Positions 23,595-34,587 of a stretch of DNA of 64,000 nucleotides are shown here, one piece after another. Source of the stretch: Siphonodentalium dalli (Eukaryota > Mollusca > Scaphopoda > Gadilida > Siphonodentaliidae); assembly GCA_032622095.1 (NCBI GenBank), contig CP136061.1, forward strand, positions 59,165,301 to 59,229,300. Direction: 5' to 3'. How positions within the stretch are numbered: the first letter of the stretch is position 1; every line of letters begins with the position of its first letter. Both the position numbers and the translations under genes were made by a program. Below the pieces are notes generated by a model. It was not told the DNA's origin. It made no database searches and saw only the letters and a program-made list of their open reading frames with translations.

Positions 23595-24033
23595 AATAGT
23601 ATGTGTTCTTTGTAACTGCTAATATCTCCCAATCACAAAGAATTTTCGAGTACTATGAAAGTTTATTGAAGATTACAACGTTAAAGAATGTGACTAGAGT
23701 TAATTATTAAGGTCATGGTGTGTCCAAACATAAATGATTTTCAGTTATCCACACCCTTAAACCGGATCATATACCCCATCTATGATACGCAGGTACGTGG
23801 CATCAATGGATCGATTCGTTTCCCCCCTGGGTGAAAATGTTTTATCAGCTGGAAATTTGACGTACAGCCCACAGTGACTTCGCGACAAAGGGGTTGGGTG
23901 TCTCGCCCCAACTTTATTCAACTTGTTCAACTGTTAGAAATTTCATACCTGACACAACAATAAAGATGGATTGTCTCTATATATTACGCGAAAATACGTG
24001 AGTTTCTTCGTTAAAAGGAATGGGTTACATTAA

Positions 24034-24415
24034 CCCTTTACCCAACAAACCGGCCAAAACCGGCCAAATAAAGCTCCAACAGCCTAAAATATCTTCGGTC
24101 TGTCTCAATAGAACCATACAAATATGGATATCATTGGAACCGGCTCCTTGACCACATTGTGATGGTTACAGTTATGCCCTGTGCCAATGCATTCTCTTAT
24201 ATATGCGAGTCGACCATAGGTCGCCTCGCATATATAAGAGAATGCATTGGCCTAAAAAAAATATTTTTTTACCATTTTTTCTTACATTCTTTAACAATTT
24301 TATAATTTTTAATGTGTTAAGCCAATGCATTCTCTTATATATGCGAGGCGACCTATGGTCGACTCGCATATATAAGAGAATGCATTGGCACAGGGCCGTT
24401 CTGTTGGGTAAAGGG
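24034..24415. mobile_element. TTAA-flanked foldback MITE (piggyBac-like), copy 2
   Basis: It is flanked by TTAA at 24030-24033 and 24416-24419, with inverted ends CCCTTTACCCAACA. It contains two hairpins of ~57 bp built from TGCATTCTCTTATATATGCG around a GGTCG core. It is the same family as 16515-16918 but inverted and better preserved. It abuts the 5' end of the LINE fragment. Confidence 0.9.
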
Positions 24416-24419
24416 TTAA

Positions 24420-25834
24420 CAGAAAACAACATTCAGGAATCATGAGATTCGTTCTATCAAACGTTGAACAATCTTATCAAAGAATATGTCCCCCGTGGCG
24501 AAGGGTACAGAAAACGTAAAACGAGTTAACCATTGGATAACGAAGGATATTCTATCACATTTGAGAGAGAAGAGAAAATATTATAAACAATTTCGAAAAT
24601 TCCCCACTGACGAAAATTATAAATTGTACACACATATGAGAGATGTATCTAACAAGATAATCAAATGTGCCAAAAGACAACATGAACGAAAGATATCGTC
24701 AGAAAGTGGAAAGAACGCGAAGGCATTTTGGAACCATGTTACATCAAAAACAATATTAAAACAGGGAATTCCGGATCTGTAATGCCCAACAACATATAAT
24801 AAGTACTCATCAGCAAAAATCAGAGGTTCTCAACTCTTTTTTCGCTACTGTTTTCACGAAGGAGAATGAAAATAACATACCCGAAATTGAACAAGTTAAT
24901 AACGGAACATTTATCTCTGATTTGCGCGTGACACCTGATGCAGTGAAAAGAAAGCTTGGTCTACTAAATCCATTTAAGAGTTCAGGACAGACAATATCCC
25001 GACCGAATTTCTTAAAAATCTTGCAAGAGAATTGAGTGTTCCGCTGTGCATCTTGTATAACAGATCTATTGAAGAAGGATACATAGCTGATGACTGTAAA
25101 GATGCAACAGTCGCATGTATATTTAAAAAAGGATCAAGACAAGAACCCGGAAACTACCGCCCCGTCAGTCTTACTTGTGTTTTATGTAAAATTCTTGAAT
25201 CTTTTGTAAAGACGTGATCATGAATCACATGGAATCAAATAAATTATTTGTTGATTGTCAACATCGTTTCAGAAAAAATCGGTTCTGCAAAACACAATTA
25301 CTCGAATATATTGATCATCTCACATCGGAATTAAACGAAAGCAAACCGATAGATGTAATTTATTTAGAATTCAAGAATGCCTTTGATTCCGTTCCTCATC
25401 GCAGATTGATTCGAAAGCTATCATCACACGGTATTCACAACAACCTGTTACGGCGGGTACAGTGTTTCTTCACAAACCGAAGGCAGAAAGTGCGCGTAAA
25501 TTATGCTGTGCCATCGTGGAACGACGTAGTCAGTGGAGTGCCACAAGAAAATGTGTTAGGCCCGGCACTATTTCTAATCTATATAAATGATCTACCAAGA
25601 GATGTTGGATGTCTTTGCGAAATATTTGCGGATGACAACAAACTGATTGCAAATCCATGCCAAGAAGACATTCAAAGTGTTGTTGACAGTGTGTGTGCTT
25701 GGTCACAGAAATGACAACTATGTTTTAGCTCTTCAAAAACACACGTGTTACACTTTGATTATAATAATCCATTATTCAATTACACAATGTCGGACACTGA
25801 AGCGAAACCGAAAATTATTATACCATCCATCCTG
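24420..25834 (+). pseudogene. Non-LTR retrotransposon (LINE) reverse transcriptase, part 1
   Basis: The broken coding region runs from the endonuclease-RT linker (WITKDIL near 24534) through NYRPVSLT (near 25155), the FKNAFDSVPH motif (near 25370) and the FADD catalytic box (near 25630) towards the thumb. There are at least three frame breaks (around 24782, 25215 and 25712) and a probable Tyr to Phe change in the catalytic box. The type is closest to CR1/jockey-like LINEs as I know them. It is 5'-truncated at a TTAA MITE. The coding sequence is cut at CCTG (25831-25834) by the 15.2-kb insertion and resumes in the same frame at 41063. It is an inactive relic. Confidence 0.85.
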
Positions 25835-28141
25835 GGCCCTGTACTATAGATTTCCAACAGCCGTGTTTGAACACGTGGACAACGTTCCTTGGTAATTTCC
25901 TAGTCTTGTAAAGCGAGACTTGTGTTCTATAGTACTCGAGCAATTGTATTCTTGTAAATTCCTTGCATTGTATATTGGAATTTAACAATAGGCGATTACC
26001 CCTTTTCACACCATACATCGTTGTGAACTGACTTATATAATATTCTCGGAGAGCCATTCTGTAACTGGGATTCATTTCAGCAGCAAGCTGCTCGGTTTTT
26101 GGGGTGAATGGAGTGTCCCAATGCTGCATCTTTTTGTTATTCTATAGTACTCGAATTGTCTATCTTGGGGAAAAACAAGAACTCGCTTGACGGGCTGATA
26201 AATTACCAACTTAGGGAGTTCCATAGTACAGAAATAACACAGATCGGATAGAACACGGTGTTAAAATTACAAGTATACGAGGCTGAATTAGTGGTTGTCA
26301 CCGCGATGCAACGCGTGCGAATGTCGATATGTCGGATTATCGCTTGGTGTATTGCGTACTCATGCATTAACCCTTTGTCGTCGTGCGAAGTTTCACGGGG
26401 TCAATAAAATCGATGTAATAAGGGTGTCCACATAAATTATGTTGTGACAGGGGCGATTCTCACCAAAATACTCAACAATTGGGAATTTCATGCAGGGACG
26501 TGTCGATATGTGTTGGCGCATCACAATAATCTTCGTCCCAAAGTTCGTGATGTTTGAATCATGGAGTTAAATGGCAATTAGTTGAGAAGTTTCGATCGGT
26601 TGGAGTTGTTGGGTTGGAGATTTCTAACAGTTGGAAATGTTGAGTAACCATTGCAGAATTTCAACAAAATGGGGTGCAAATATAGTTTTCCGGACTCGGA
26701 AATAATATCTGGTTCAGGGATGGAGGTGCACTCGGGCAGCGGAGACGTTATACGTGAATGTTACCGCGATTCCATGGTAGAAAATGGCACTGAATTTGAT
26801 AATTAAGACTGGAGAATAGGTTGTAATCATTACTAGGGCTAAATTTTTCAGCTAATATAACTGCAAATTATACTTTATACCACTAGTATGTTTTCCTACA
26901 TTCAGTTTAATTTTGGTTGTTAAATCTAAGTTTCTCTTTAAACAAAAAGTTACACCGACCCTTTGGAAAATATACTTGAAATATATATTTGCAACCTTTT
27001 AACTTGGAAATATTTTTATCAGTCTGTTATCTCCGGCAATTCAGTTTAGTCCGAGAGCCCATAAGGTTTTATTGTCGTCACTCTGACCAAAAGACCCACT
27101 CTACTCATTGTGTGGCAAATTATATGTAGTTTACGGAAACCAATTTCTTGCGAGTGGGAAACGCGGCGTTTGGGAGATATTTAACATAGAATGATGCCTG
27201 GTGAGAGCGACAAAATGTTACTTGTGTTGGGGGGGGGGGGAGGGTTAGTAATTTCGAATGTATGCAACATATGTTATAGGTTTTTTGTGGTTTTGGCCTC
27301 TGTACTATATGTAGTGTCAGCTAACACGTTATATAAACCATTTTGTCGGCAATAAGTCACTCTCTCTAGTGAATAAACACAGAATTAGAATTTCGACCAC
27401 TGACCTCGAGTACGAGAGGTCAAAGGTCAAATATATTTTGAAACGCCCTTTATTTTTCAAATGTCAAATTGGAAAGTTAGCTTCAGAAATTTTATAATCG
27501 TCGGTTGGAATCCGTTCTAGTATAATTTTGAACTTTACTGTATACCAGATTCGGATATGTGGAAAGACAATTAACACAGCCGTTATTGCAACCATTCAAG
27601 ATGTCAGCCAAAATGTGTGCCAAAATAGCCAAAAACAGTAAAAATTGATAAGAATTGAAAACGACTCCATAATGGAAGGATATTGGTTACATTTGTGTCA
27701 CATACTTAAAACAAGGTGTTGTTATGATGTGACAGAGTATATTTCGATTACTTAATCGGCAAATGAAGACCACCAAGACCGGTACAATTGCGAAAAGTGT
27801 ACATTTCAAGCATTTTCCTGTGCAAGATTCAAATTTTTAGTGTACATAAGTCTTATCACTGTGATGTCACTCACTCATAGAGAAATGCCTTTTCCGTGAG
27901 ACTGCCGGTGAGCAAAGGAAAATATATCAAGAGTATAAGTTATTATGATCAAAGGAAATAACATTGAACTAAACTAGAAGATTAATACGTCCATCCAAAG
28001 GTAACCATGTAAACGCTTAAATTTTCACAGAAACGGGTACCGCACCTGTAATTGAAGTTATGCGACCGAAAGTTTGTATTGTGTACTAAGCCTATAGAAT
28101 CGACACACCAATCCATTTAGAATAGTTCAGTTGATATATTA
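25835..28141. other. Left arm of the 15.2-kb element; non-coding
   Basis: The terminal ~60 bp match 41003-41062. A sub-repeat carrying AGTACT(A/C) motifs occurs near 25838-25935 and inverted near 26120-26215. About 27040-27290 is inverted at 40114-40340, and about 27279-27768 is inverted at 33293-33804, so this arm pairs with two separated blocks. A G tract lies at about 27229-27240. No gene. Confidence 0.7.
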
Positions 28142-28144
28142 CTG

Positions 28145-28324
28145 TTAGAGCAAAATACAAATATTAGAGCTATCTGGTTTGGACATATTCAGAACAATTC
28201 CAGCCAGCGCATAACGCTCTTTATTTGCCAACTACTAAGGTAGTTGGCAAATAAACGAGGTAGTCCATACAGAACAGTCACGTTCAGCTCACTCATAGCT
28301 TCTAATATTTGTATTTTGCTCTAA
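28145..28324. mobile_element. 180-bp MITE upstream of transposase A
   Basis: Inverted ends TTAGAGCAAAATACAAATAT of ~28 bp are flanked by CTG at 28142-28144 and 28325-28327 (a 3-bp duplication; a 4-bp ACTG reading is possible). A perfect 14-bp hairpin (TATTTGCCAACTAC) is centred near 28238. It sits just before the first transposase A reading frame, so the ATG at 28309 belongs to the MITE and is not the true start. Confidence 0.8.
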
Positions 28325-28383
28325 CTGTGTATTCTTTGTCTATTATGGTTCTATTATATCTAGTTTCGTTTTCGTTTTGCTTC

Positions 28384-31300
28384 ATGGTGGCTACATTCTC
28401 CCAAAGCTGTATAGAATGTGTGCTGCATGTTAGCGGAACTGGTGAGTTTGGGCCAGTGAAACGCTACGACAGTAAGATGTGGGATGCTGTCCAAGTTGCG
28501 TGTCAATCGAGATTGTCGAAAGTCGGCTCATCAAAATATTCAGACATCTGCGCCAAGCTTTCTGGCAAGTTGTTTTCCGAGAGTTATGGGTATCATAGCG
28601 TCTGCCACAAAAACTTCACAGCAGTCACAATAGTCCCTGCTACAGACTTGGTTGGTACCTCTGCTGTTAGGAATGTTGTTCTGAGGACAGATGTTGATCA
28701 TCATATGAACACATCATCGGGAGTTCTGGCCCCACTATGTCTCTTTTGTAATAAAGAGCGAAAACATCGAACAAGAAGCTCCAATTTCGAGCCATTGGGT
28801 TCTTGTGAAACTTTGGAAGCAGCAGAAGTGATACAAAATGCCGCAATGGAATACGATGATAGCGAAATGATTGCCAAAATTTGTGGAATAGACTTTGTTG
28901 CTAAATAAGTGAAATATCACCACTCCTGTCGCAGACAGTATCTAAATAAACTGAGAGTCAGCGACAAAGACAACACCCATCCACACGACTCAATAGCCCC
29001 GACTAGGCACGTATCGTTGAGGGAAGCACACGTTCGTGCAACTGACGATCTATACAAATACATAGAGTCTGCGATCATAAATGATAAACGCGCCGAGATG
29101 CTTACATCCCTGCATGAACGATATATGGCTTATCTGGCCACACATGGGTTCTCAGATAGTTCATATAAAGCAATTACTTTGAGTGATAAGATTCTCAAAC
29201 GGTACCAATGTTATGTTCGCATGGGCAAACTCAATAACAAGCAGGGCAATGTCATTTACTCAACTGAAATGGAGAAGCAGGTGACACTTGAAAAAATCAT
29301 GGAACAGGCCTGTTCTCTTGACTATAGGGTATTTCAAACAGCCCTTCATCTACGAACATTGATCTTGCAACTTAAAAATACGACGAAACATTTCCCCTGG
29401 GAGTGGGACACTGCATGACACTGTCGGAATATGTTATCAGAACAAACCAGCCATTGTGCCTACGTCAAACAAAACCACTTTTGAACCCAAAGCGCACGAC
29501 CAGCGTAGACGGAAACGTTCCCTGGAATGTTCTAATATAACTGACCTAGCGCCATACAGAAAAAAACCTAAATTGTCAAAATTTGATTACCGAATAAAGA
29601 CCAAGCCACCTCCCACAAATCTTCAGCAATTGAAGAGACGCGACGAAGCCTGGATGATTTCATGTCATATATTTAAATCGACACCCATGTGGGTTGGTTG
29701 GAACTCTAGACTTCAGTGTGATCCACTGCCTCAGCAATGTATATCATATATGGAGAACATCAACCTCCCACAACTCGTCTAGATGTAGTTGCGGAAACCA
29801 TGAGGATGTCTCAGAAGGTTGCACAAGAGTGCAGTCAGAAGGTGGTTGTAGTCCATTATGACTTAGCGATAGCTAAACCAGCCAAACAAATTCAATCAGT
29901 TGAGAGCCCGAAGTTTGATAATATATTTGTATGCTTTGGTGCATTCATATTCAACAAGCATATTTTGGTTCACTTGGAGATTTACTTGACGAGTCCGGTG
30001 GTCCGCATATCCTTGTCGACACTGGAGTCTTAGCAAGTGGTTCTTTGAAAGGATTTATATCTGGAAAACATTATAATAGGTGCAAACGCCTACATCCATT
30101 ACTTGCACAGACATTCAGAATTTTACACTTCCGACAATTCCTAGATTGGTACCAAAAGGGCATGCCTGAAGGTTTGCTGAAATATTTTCAACAGATGAAC
30201 GAACATCCGTCGCCAGATCTGATGCAAACTGTCGAGAAGTCTGTTGAATATGAGACTCTCATGACATCATATGAACAATACTTTTGATCAAACAAGAGCG
30301 GGCGCCCACGGCGAAACAGCAAAGTATTGGGCAATGTACATTGATTTGGTTGAATTGTTTCTCCTGTTTAGTCGAGCCTGCAACACAAACGACCTTGAAT
30401 TGTACGTGTATTCTTTACATGCAATGTCTGCTATCTTCTTTGCAACATCCAGGCACAATTATGCCAGATGGATGGTGATGTATGTACTGGATTTATATAA
30501 TTTTGATTCAATGCATCCAGGTGTAAGAGAGATGCTTGAAAATGGAGCCCTATCAGTTCGACGTACTCATAACTCGTTCTCCAGGAGCCCTGTTGATTTG
30601 ACCCTTGAGCAAACCAGCAACAGAGACGCTGCATCTAGACTCACTGGAATAACGTCCCTATCTTCTGCTGGTGCACGTATACGATGGATGATTACCCGAT
30701 CCATGAGGGGGTCAATATTGAGTTACTTAAATATAAAAGCTGGTAAGTCCCCAACAGAAGACAGTGTGAATGATTTGAAAACATACAGAGTAAAACGCGA
30801 CAATTCAGATCTTCACAAGCTCATGGAAGGAATACATCCACACTGAATCCGTTCTCGGACAAAGTGCCAAGTTCTGATTTATATTCGCTATCCACGGGCC
30901 GTGCTGTCGGGAAAATTGTAGCTACCGAAATACTCAAAGCTTTTCAAACTGGAGAGGCATGGCGGGATGAATTCAAGTCTGAATGCCTCAATGATGACAA
31001 GAGATTCAAGAAGCCTATAGTCAGGCCCAAGGTAAAGCATTTTGCATCAACCGCCCTTTCGATAAAACTGACTTCTAAAGACAAAAAGTTGAAAGAAATC
31101 AAATGCACGCGTGACCTATTTGGGCGATTGTTATATCTATCTTGTTTAATGGACATCGATCTTCGCAAGCTTTTCAGTTACCCGCTGACGCCTGTGCCGC
31201 TGTGCATGGCTCACATTGACGGTACAAAAATGAAAACAGATAAAGCAAAATTGTTTCACAAACTTGAAGGAATGGTAGAATCAGAAGCGCCAAAGTCTGT

Positions 31301-33153
31301 AGACGCTCATATCGTTGATGCATTTCTCCTGATTCGTACACTCACAAACCTATCGCAAACTTATGGCGGTATCGCCCGTGATCTGCTCAGAACACTCAGC
31401 AAATTTGCAAATCGTGTCGACTTTGTAGCTGACACATACAAACATCCGTCCATTAAAGACATCGAGAGAGAGAGTCGTGGAGCAATAATCAATGAGTCGC
31501 GCGTTACGGGTCCAGATCAGAGAGTCAAACCGAAAACTTTTGCTGAAAATTTAAACTCAGAGACTTTTAAAGTGTCATTTTTGGCAGATGAGTGCGCAAA
31601 GAATATTTATGTTGAAGTGCTAGGGGAATGTTGTTTGATGTTTGGGTTTGCCAATGTGTGTCATGAGTGCCGGGCCTGTGGGATGCTATGAACCGCAGAG
31701 ATGCCACTGAATTACACTGTAAACACGAGGAAGCCGATACAAGAATAGTTTTGCATTTAGCCCATATAACGCAAATGTAGTCGTCCGCTGTTCCGATACA
31801 GATGTCCTGATCATCTTACTGTACCACGTGGTTGGAATAGAATCATTTGTATGGTTAGATGTTGGACATTAGAGCAACAACACAAAAGACGTTTCGTCGA
31901 TGTGTCAAATATACAGGGCCATCTTGAGAGAATCGTTTGTGACGCATTACCAGGAATACACGCCTTTACTGGCTGTGATTATACAGCTTCTTTCATGCGA
32001 AAAGGTAAAATTAAACCTTTTGACACGGCGATTAAATCCGATAGATTCTTATCTGCCTTCGCTAGTTTAGGAACATCGACAAATGTAAGTCGTGAGACAT
32101 TGGACTCTCTCGAATCGTTTGTTTGTTCCATGTTCGGAAAAGCTTCTTTGGAGAACGTGGATGATACTAGATATGCAATATTCCGCACGAAATTCGCCCC
32201 CACCAACAACAGCCAGCCTTTGTCAAAAATCAAAGGGGCTGACTCTAGTGGTCTCCCTCCTTCGAAAACGGCATTATACCAAAAAATCATCAGGTCAAAC
32301 TTTGTGGCCTATATCCAGGGGGGGGGGGGGGGGGGGGGTCGAAAAAAAAAATCAGGCACGTATGGCATTTTTTTCCCTTTCGATCATTTTTTGTACCCAC
32401 CCACCCCCACCGCCAAATTTTTTTCCGTTTTCGGCAGTTTTTTCCGACCATTTTTGGACACCCACCCCCCCTTTTAACACTAAAACAGAGATTTGCGGGG
32501 GGAAATTCACTGTAAACAGCTGTATATGAATTTCTGTGCATACTATTTATCATGGATGTTAACATGGACATGTAATTAGGAATGAGTCATTTTGAGGTCA
32601 TTCGGCCAAAAAAACATGGCTGCCAGCGGCCATCTTGGATTTCAAAATTTGCAACAAAATACTACACGATAACTGCCTGCAGTCAGTTTACAGTTAGAAT
32701 TACATTATTTCTCTCATTCAAAGTGGGTTTGAAGCCCAACTCATTGCCAAAACACTAAAAAACAAGCAGGAATTTTTTTTTTAGTTGCGGACAAAATTGC
32801 TTGTTGGTGGCTTTGACCACCCACCCACCCCGGCATACGTGCCGGAATTTTTTTTTCCACCCCCCTGCTATATCTGGAAAAATGACACGCTTGCAATTCC
32901 CTCAAAAATGGACCCTTCCATGCACGGCTGGGATGAAGTGGAAGGTCGTTTTGGTATTGTGTGGTTTACTGGACCACAGATTCCGACAGATCTGGGAGAG
33001 GTGTTATGTGAGTCCGAGGAATCAGATGACGATATTGATGATACTGGTGATATAGAAGTAAATGATAGTTCCGAAGAGGACAGATCTGATTGTGATGAGA
33101 ATAGCTCTCTTGTATATTCTTCTGGCGAATTAATTGGTTTGAACACAAATTAG
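28384..33153 (+). pseudogene. Transposase A: Zn-finger, DDE-like core, XPG-like nuclease, acidic tail
   Basis: At least five frames read in one order. The N-terminal Cys/His region has CIEC, YHSVCHKNF, LCLFC and, after an in-frame stop (28906-28908), YHHSC. The middle has HYDLAIAK (near 29860), a FGAFHIQ segment (near 29937) and GVLASGSLKGF. A helical region containing NYARW follows (near 30460). The nuclease region has ADTYKHPSIKDIER (near 31425), CSDTDVLIILLYH (near 31790) and FTGCDYTASFMRKGK (near 31965). An acidic Ser/Asp/Glu tail ends at 33151-33153. The order matches B and C. The expected catalytic Glu before GVLASGS reads Asp. A 562-bp element (32316-32877) splits the end. Start choice is uncertain. 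Dead. Confidence 0.8.
32316..32877. mobile_element. 562-bp hAT-like MITE inside transposase A
   Basis: The ends are CAGGGGGG and CCCCCCTG. About 40 bp of inverted similarity includes GGCACGTATG near each end. CTATATC is repeated at 32309-32315 and 32878-32884 (7 bp, or 8 bp with one change). Removing it joins VAYI to WKND in one frame, so the host gene was intact across this point when it inserted. A 21-G run lies at 32318-32338. CAGGGG ends with a 7-8-bp duplication are typical of hAT elements. Confidence 0.85.
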
Positions 33154-33292
33154 CATATTGGTCAGAAGCTTTGTGAAATATTTTTTTCAATTGAACAGTA
33201 TCACATGTCCACACTTTAGCTGCTTAAATTCTCTGTTTGCTAGTTAGTTCCAGTGAACTACCATAGAACAATACTAGAAATGCATAATTTTC

Positions 33293-33804
33293 AAATTTGA
33301 ATCGGCAATTTTTGTCTGTATTTGAGATAAAATAACCAGGTATACTCTGTCCCATTAATACAAACAACTTGTTTTACCTGTGTGACAAAATTATGACCGA
33401 TATCCTTCCATAATGGAGTCATTTTCTGTTCTTGTAATTTTTTACTGTTTAGGGCTATTTTGGCACACATTTTGGCCGACATCTTGGATAGTTGCAATAA
33501 CGTCCATGTTAGTTTTCTTTCCTCATATCCGAATCTGGTATACAGTAAAGTTCAAAATTATATTAGAACGGACTCCAATCGACGATTATAAAATTTCTGA
33601 AGCTAACTTTCCAATTTGATATTTAAAACAAAATGGCGTTTCAAAATATATTTGACCTTTGACCTCTCGTACTCGAGGTCAGTGGTCGAAATTCTAATTC
33701 TGTGTTTATTCACTAGAGAGCGTGACTTATTGCCGACAAAATGGTTTATATAACGTGTTAGCTGACACTACATATAGTACAGAGGCCAAAACCACAAAAA
33801 ACCT
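33293..33804. repeat. Inner part of the right inverted-repeat arm of element A
   Basis: It is the reverse complement of about 27279-27768, with high similarity. The match stops at the CCACAAAAAACCT near 33804. The arm's continuation (partner of 27040-27278) is found at 40114-40340, on the far side of element B. Confidence 0.8.
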
Positions 33805-34587
33805 CTAGAAGTCATTTTTGTCGACATATGAATGTATATAACTGAAACCTTTTCTAATGTATAAAGGGACACCTCAGGGTCACTCCACGCCCGGTAGTAA
33901 AACCGTACAGGTGTGCGGGGCCATACAAGGGGCATAACTCTGTCGCCCATAGAAAAAAAATCTAAAAATACATAATTGGTCTCTATCCATTGGCAACACT
34001 TTTTAAAGATGAGATTGTTTAGCTGATTTCTTCTAAATAGAAGTAAAGATGTACTAATATGTATGGAGCTGTAAAATTATATATTTTTAAACATTAAAGT
34101 CATTTTCAGACATTTTAATAGGAAAAATTGTCATTTTTTAGTCATTTTCTACTGTATATTTCTTTAAAATTATGTATTTTTGTCTGCAGGACATATTATA
34201 AAGCAACATGTATACCATAAAAATACTATTAGCCTTTGGTATGTCAGATAAGGCCAACTTTTTTATTTTTCTGCTTTACGGATTTTTTTTAACATTGTTT
34301 TGGTAGGGTCGGTCGGGAAAAAAAATAAAAATAAAAATGCTTGAATAATTTAATTTTTTTTTGGACATTTGCTAAGGTGGTAATTGTGTCTTCATAATTC
34401 TCTGTCAGTCACTTACAGAGAACAGTTTTCGGACGTATATCACAAAATTCAAATCCAGTACTATTATTTGAAACATAGCTCAGATTATTGAATAATATTG
34501 AATAAATCCAGAAATAAAGATTTTGTTTTTGTTCAACATTTCAATTATTAAATAAGTGGACTCCACCATTCAGTTATAACGTATACA

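Noticed and set aside
24034-24415. Paired hairpins as bacterial-type terminators or an origin
   Set aside because: The TTAA duplication and inverted ends, with a second copy at 16515-16918, explain them as a MITE.
28309-28383. Start codon of transposase A at 28309
   Set aside because: It lies within the right inverted repeat of a MITE (28145-28324), so it was probably not part of the original gene.
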